A DNA stretch of 38,852 nucleotides from Treponema sp. (lineage in GTDB: Bacteria > Spirochaetota > Spirochaetia > Treponematales > Breznakiellaceae), in assembly GCA_031273265.1 (NCBI GenBank), contig JAISSH010000117.1, forward strand, positions 1-38,852. Direction: 5' to 3'. This document shows, piece by piece, positions 36,194 through 38,852 of the stretch (positions within the stretch are counted from its first letter, which is position 1; the number at the start of each line of letters is the position of its first letter). Made by a program: the position numbers and the translations under genes. The notes under the pieces are model-generated. The model did no database searches, was not told the origin of the DNA, and saw only the letters and a list, made by a program, of their open reading frames with translations.

Positions 36194-37980
36194 AAAACAT
36201 TCCTTGTGCGGTAAGCTCTTTCAAGCTCGTCAAGCGTGTTGCGCATTTTTCCCTCAAACGAATTAAATCCGCCGGGATCGTCGTTTCTTACCGTGCTTTT
36301 AAGGCGGGACATTGTTTCTTTCAATCCTGTTTCAGATATTTTTGTCATCGGAGCGCCAAGCCCGATGCAGGTGCGCGCTCGTTCGTGAAACTCCATAATT
36401 ATTTCCAAAAGGCGCACCTGTTTATCGGGAACGCAGAACATATCAACATCGTCAAATGAATTTTGTTGAAGAAAACCGTCTTTGATAACCTGCGCCGTTA
36501 GCAGAATTAATTTTTGCTCGTCAGGTAACGCATCGGGCCCGATGAGGCGCACAATTTCAGCTAACCGCTGTTCCTGTTTTAGAAGATCCATGCACTTTTT
36601 GCGGATTTCCTTCCATTCGGGATTAACGTGCTCCCACCAGCTCTGCACTTCTTCGGCGTATTCCGAATAGCTGTCGATCCAACTGATTGCCGGGTAATGC
36701 CGGGCGTTGGCAAGGTCGCGATCCAAAGCCCAAAAACAGCGTATAAATCTTTTTGTATGCTGTGTTACCGGCTCGGAAAAGTCACCGCCCGGAGGAGAGA
36801 CAGCCCCGATTATCGAGACTGAGCCTTCCGCTTCGCTTAAAGTGCGCACTCGCCCTGCTCTTTCATAAAATTCGGCGAGCCTTGTCGGAAGATAGGCCGG
36901 AAATCCCTCTTCGGCAGGCATTTCTTCCATGCGCCCGGAAAGTTCGCGTAACGCCTCTGCCCAACGGCTGGTGGAGTCCGCCATTATCGCGACGTGGTAG
37001 CCCATGTCGCGGTAGAATTCCGCAAGCGTTACGCCCGTGTAAATTGACACCTCACGCGCGGCAACGGGCATATTTGAAGTGTTGGCGATAAGCAGAGTTC
37101 TTTCCATTAAACTGCGCCCTGAGCGCGGGTCTTGAAGTTCGGGGAATTCCGTAAGCACATCCGTCATTTCGTTGCCGCGCTCTCCGCATCCGATGTAGAT
37201 AATTACGTCCGCATCGCACCATTTGGCCACCGCGTGCTGGGTCATTGTTTTACCCGTCCCGAAACCGCCGGGAATTGCGGCCGTCCCGCCTTTTGACAAT
37301 GGAAAAAAAATGTCGATGACGCGCTCGCCCGTGATAAGAGGCTGGTCCGGCGAAAGTCGCGCCGCGATAGGGCGAGGCAGGCGCACCGGCCACCACTGCG
37401 CGAATGGAATTTCCACGCCAAGGGAAGTTTTTGCCGCCGCCTGAAAAATAGTGTAATCGCCCTCGCCTGCAAGGTGCGTAATTTCGCCGCCCTTGATATT
37501 CGGCGGAACCATTATCTTGCAGATAACGCTCTCGGTCTCTTTTATAGAGCCAAGAATCATTCCGGCGGCGGCGGGGACTTTTTCCCCTGAGGCGATTTTT
37601 GCGGCTAACTCTGCGCTTGGAATAAAGCGCCACTTTTTCTCCGGGTCGAGTGGGTTGCCCCTGTCGCCCGGGGCCATAAACGCGCCGTCGTGTTTGTAGA
37701 GTTTTTCAAGAGGCCGCTGAATACCATCGTAAATTGTTCCCATAAGCCCCGGGCCGAGCAGGGCGGAAAGAGGGCGGCCCGTGGAATAGGCAGGGCTTCC
37801 GACTTTTAGGCCGGTGTTGTCTTCGTAAACCTGAATGACAGCCTCTCCGCCCTCAAGACGGACAATTTCGCCGATGATGCGTTTTTCTCCGACTTCTACA
37901 AGGTCGAAGAGACCCGCTTCTCCCAAACCGGACGCCCGTATAATCGGGCCTGAAATTCGGCGGACTTGCCCCTCAGTCAT
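36190..37980 (-). CDS. V/A-type ATPase subunit A (catalytic)
   Basis: Walker [67 protein letters not shown]. Confidence 0.97.
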   Translation of the reverse strand: MTEGQVRRISGPIIRASGLGEAGLFDLVEVGEKRIIGEIVRLEGGEAVIQVYEDNTGLKVGSPAYSTGRPLSALLGPGLMGTIYDGIQRPLEKLYKHDGAFMAPGDRGNPLDPEKKWRFIPSAELAAKIASGEKVPAAAGMILGSIKETESVICKIMVPPNIKGGEITHLAGEGDYTIFQAAAKTSLGVEIPFAQWWPVRLPRPIAARLSPDQPLITGERVIDIFFPLSKGGTAAIPGGFGTGKTMTQHAVAKWCDADVIIYIGCGERGNEMTDVLTEFPELQDPRSGRSLMERTLLIANTSNMPVAAREVSIYTGVTLAEFYRDMGYHVAIMADSTSRWAEALRELSGRMEEMPAEEGFPAYLPTRLAEFYERAGRVRTLSEAEGSVSIIGAVSPPGGDFSEPVTQHTKRFIRCFWALDRDLANARHYPAISWIDSYSEYAEEVQSWWEHVNPEWKEIRKKCMDLLKQEQRLAEIVRLIGPDALPDEQKLILLTAQVIKDGFLQQNSFDDVDMFCVPDKQVRLLEIIMEFHERARTCIGLGAPMTKISETGLKETMSRLKSTVRNDDPGGFNSFEGKMRNTLDELERAYRTRNVL

Positions 37981-38594
37981 TATAACGCCTCCATAAAATC
38001 ACGGCCTACGAGGGCTTCTACCAACTCTTCGCGTTTTTCCTGCAGAAGATAATCCACGATTTTTTGAATGGACGCGGTAATTCGCACATTCCCCGTTTCG
38101 ATAACTATAGAAGGATATTGGCCGTCAGCGTGACTTTCCTCAAGTTTACAGGCAATATTCACGTTTTTCAGCGTTGTTTCCGCTTCTTTAACGTCCAAAC
38201 CGCAGAAAAACGCGCGTTTTTCGGTGGAATCTGAAAATTCTTCGCATAAAGATATGCGTTTTTTTAGCTCTACTGCAAGCAGATCGAGAATCCGCCCTCG
38301 ACTCAGGCTCTTGTACCACGATTCCGCGGCGGAATCCAGCATTTTTTCAATTTTTTCAACTTTTGTACGGCGTTTATCGATAGGAAGCCGCGCCATTATC
38401 TTTTCGGCGGCCAATTCTTTCTGTTCAATGTATTTTTTTTCAAGATCGTCAATGCCCTCTGCGGTTCTTTTTTCCCATTCCTTGTCTTGGGCGCGTATCG
38501 TATCCTCGGCTGACTTCAAAGTACGCGCGGCCTTCTTCCTTGCGTCCTCTAAAATTTCGCGATCGAGCATTTCTGTAGATTGCAATTCTTCCAT
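37980..38594 (-). CDS. V/A-type ATPase subunit E (peripheral stalk)
   Basis: Charged coiled-coil N-half followed by an alpha/beta C-domain; immediately upstream of A. Confidence 0.75.
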   Translation of the reverse strand: MEELQSTEMLDREILEDARKKAARTLKSAEDTIRAQDKEWEKRTAEGIDDLEKKYIEQKELAAEKIMARLPIDKRRTKVEKIEKMLDSAAESWYKSLSRGRILDLLAVELKKRISLCEEFSDSTEKRAFFCGLDVKEAETTLKNVNIACKLEESHADGQYPSIVIETGNVRITASIQKIVDYLLQEKREELVEALVGRDFMEAL

Positions 38595-38642
38595 AAAAAA
38601 ACCAACAGTGTTGGTAGATTATGGAAGATATTCAAAACTTGT

Positions 38643-38852
38643 TCAAGTGGCCTTGTCTTTATTTCTTGAGAAGAGCGTTCTGCTTTTTTCCTTTTCGTCT
38701 ATACTGCCAAGAACAATCTGCGCCAGCCGTTTGAACTGCTGTGGGAGAAGCTCCTCGTCGGGAGTGTTGTAGTATTCAAGCACGCCGTTAAGCCCTTCCC
38801 TTGCCTGCTGGTACTTTTTTTGTTTGTAGTGAATAAAGGCGATTTCGTACTC
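38643..38852 (-). CDS. C-terminal fragment of a TPR-like protein, truncated by the window edge
   Basis: Open minus-strand frame to the edge: EYEIAFIHYKQKKYQQAREGLNGVLEYYNTPDEELLPQQFKRLAQIVLGSIDEKEKSRTLFSRNKDKAT*. Absent from the ORF track because its start lies outside. Confidence 0.65.
   Translation of the reverse strand, partial: EYEIAFIHYKQKKYQQAREGLNGVLEYYNTPDEELLPQQFKRLAQIVLGSIDEKEKSRTLFSRNKDKAT

Noticed and set aside
38224-38772. 182-aa + strand ORF opposite ATPase subunit E
   Set aside because: Serine-rich antisense reading of a coiled-coil gene and a truncated TPR-like gene.

Overview
The 38.9-kb window looks like a spirochaete chromosome, probably Treponema-like. That assignment is inferred from gene content and protein style; no database search was run. 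Most of it is dense housekeeping sequence: secG, a PTS EIIA protein, a V/A-type ATPase membrane block (stalk, C, I, K, F) on + at the left edge, an rluA-family pseudouridine synthase, a DUF212 protein, a five-gene Rnf-like cluster (C, D, G-like, E-like, A-like) fused by gene overlaps to a GH57-like protein, metG, a FemAB-like protein, ilvE, a GT2 glycosyltransferase, tRNA-Ala(CGC), tRNA-Phe(GAA), uppP, a vWA protein, a Ca2+-type P-ATPase, two-subunit class I fumarase, argH, argG, a divergent polysaccharide deacetylase, tsaD, and V/A-ATPase B, A, E on - at the right edge. Main points of interest: (1) the Rnf-like cluster keeps its ORFs, overlaps and both RnfC [4Fe-4S] motifs, but appears to have lost the RnfC FMN/NADH motifs, the covalent-flavin motifs of RnfD and RnfG and most intramembrane cysteines of RnfE/RnfA, has no adjacent rnfB, and is coupled to a GH57-like protein that appears to lack its nucleophile; (2) a 17-bp exact duplication of the tRNA-Ala 3' end brackets a compact structured (three-way-junction-like) element; (3) a 113-bp structured repeat is duplicated in the tRNA-Phe leader, directly behind a promoter-like sequence; (4) the V-ATPase is split into two inward-facing blocks about 30 kb apart, with no D subunit and an AT-rich orphan where D would be expected; (5) dispersed TTCGTG-type and GCGTCTTTGCG-type intergenic repeats. 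Motif-loss calls rely on remembered family consensus and need alignment.
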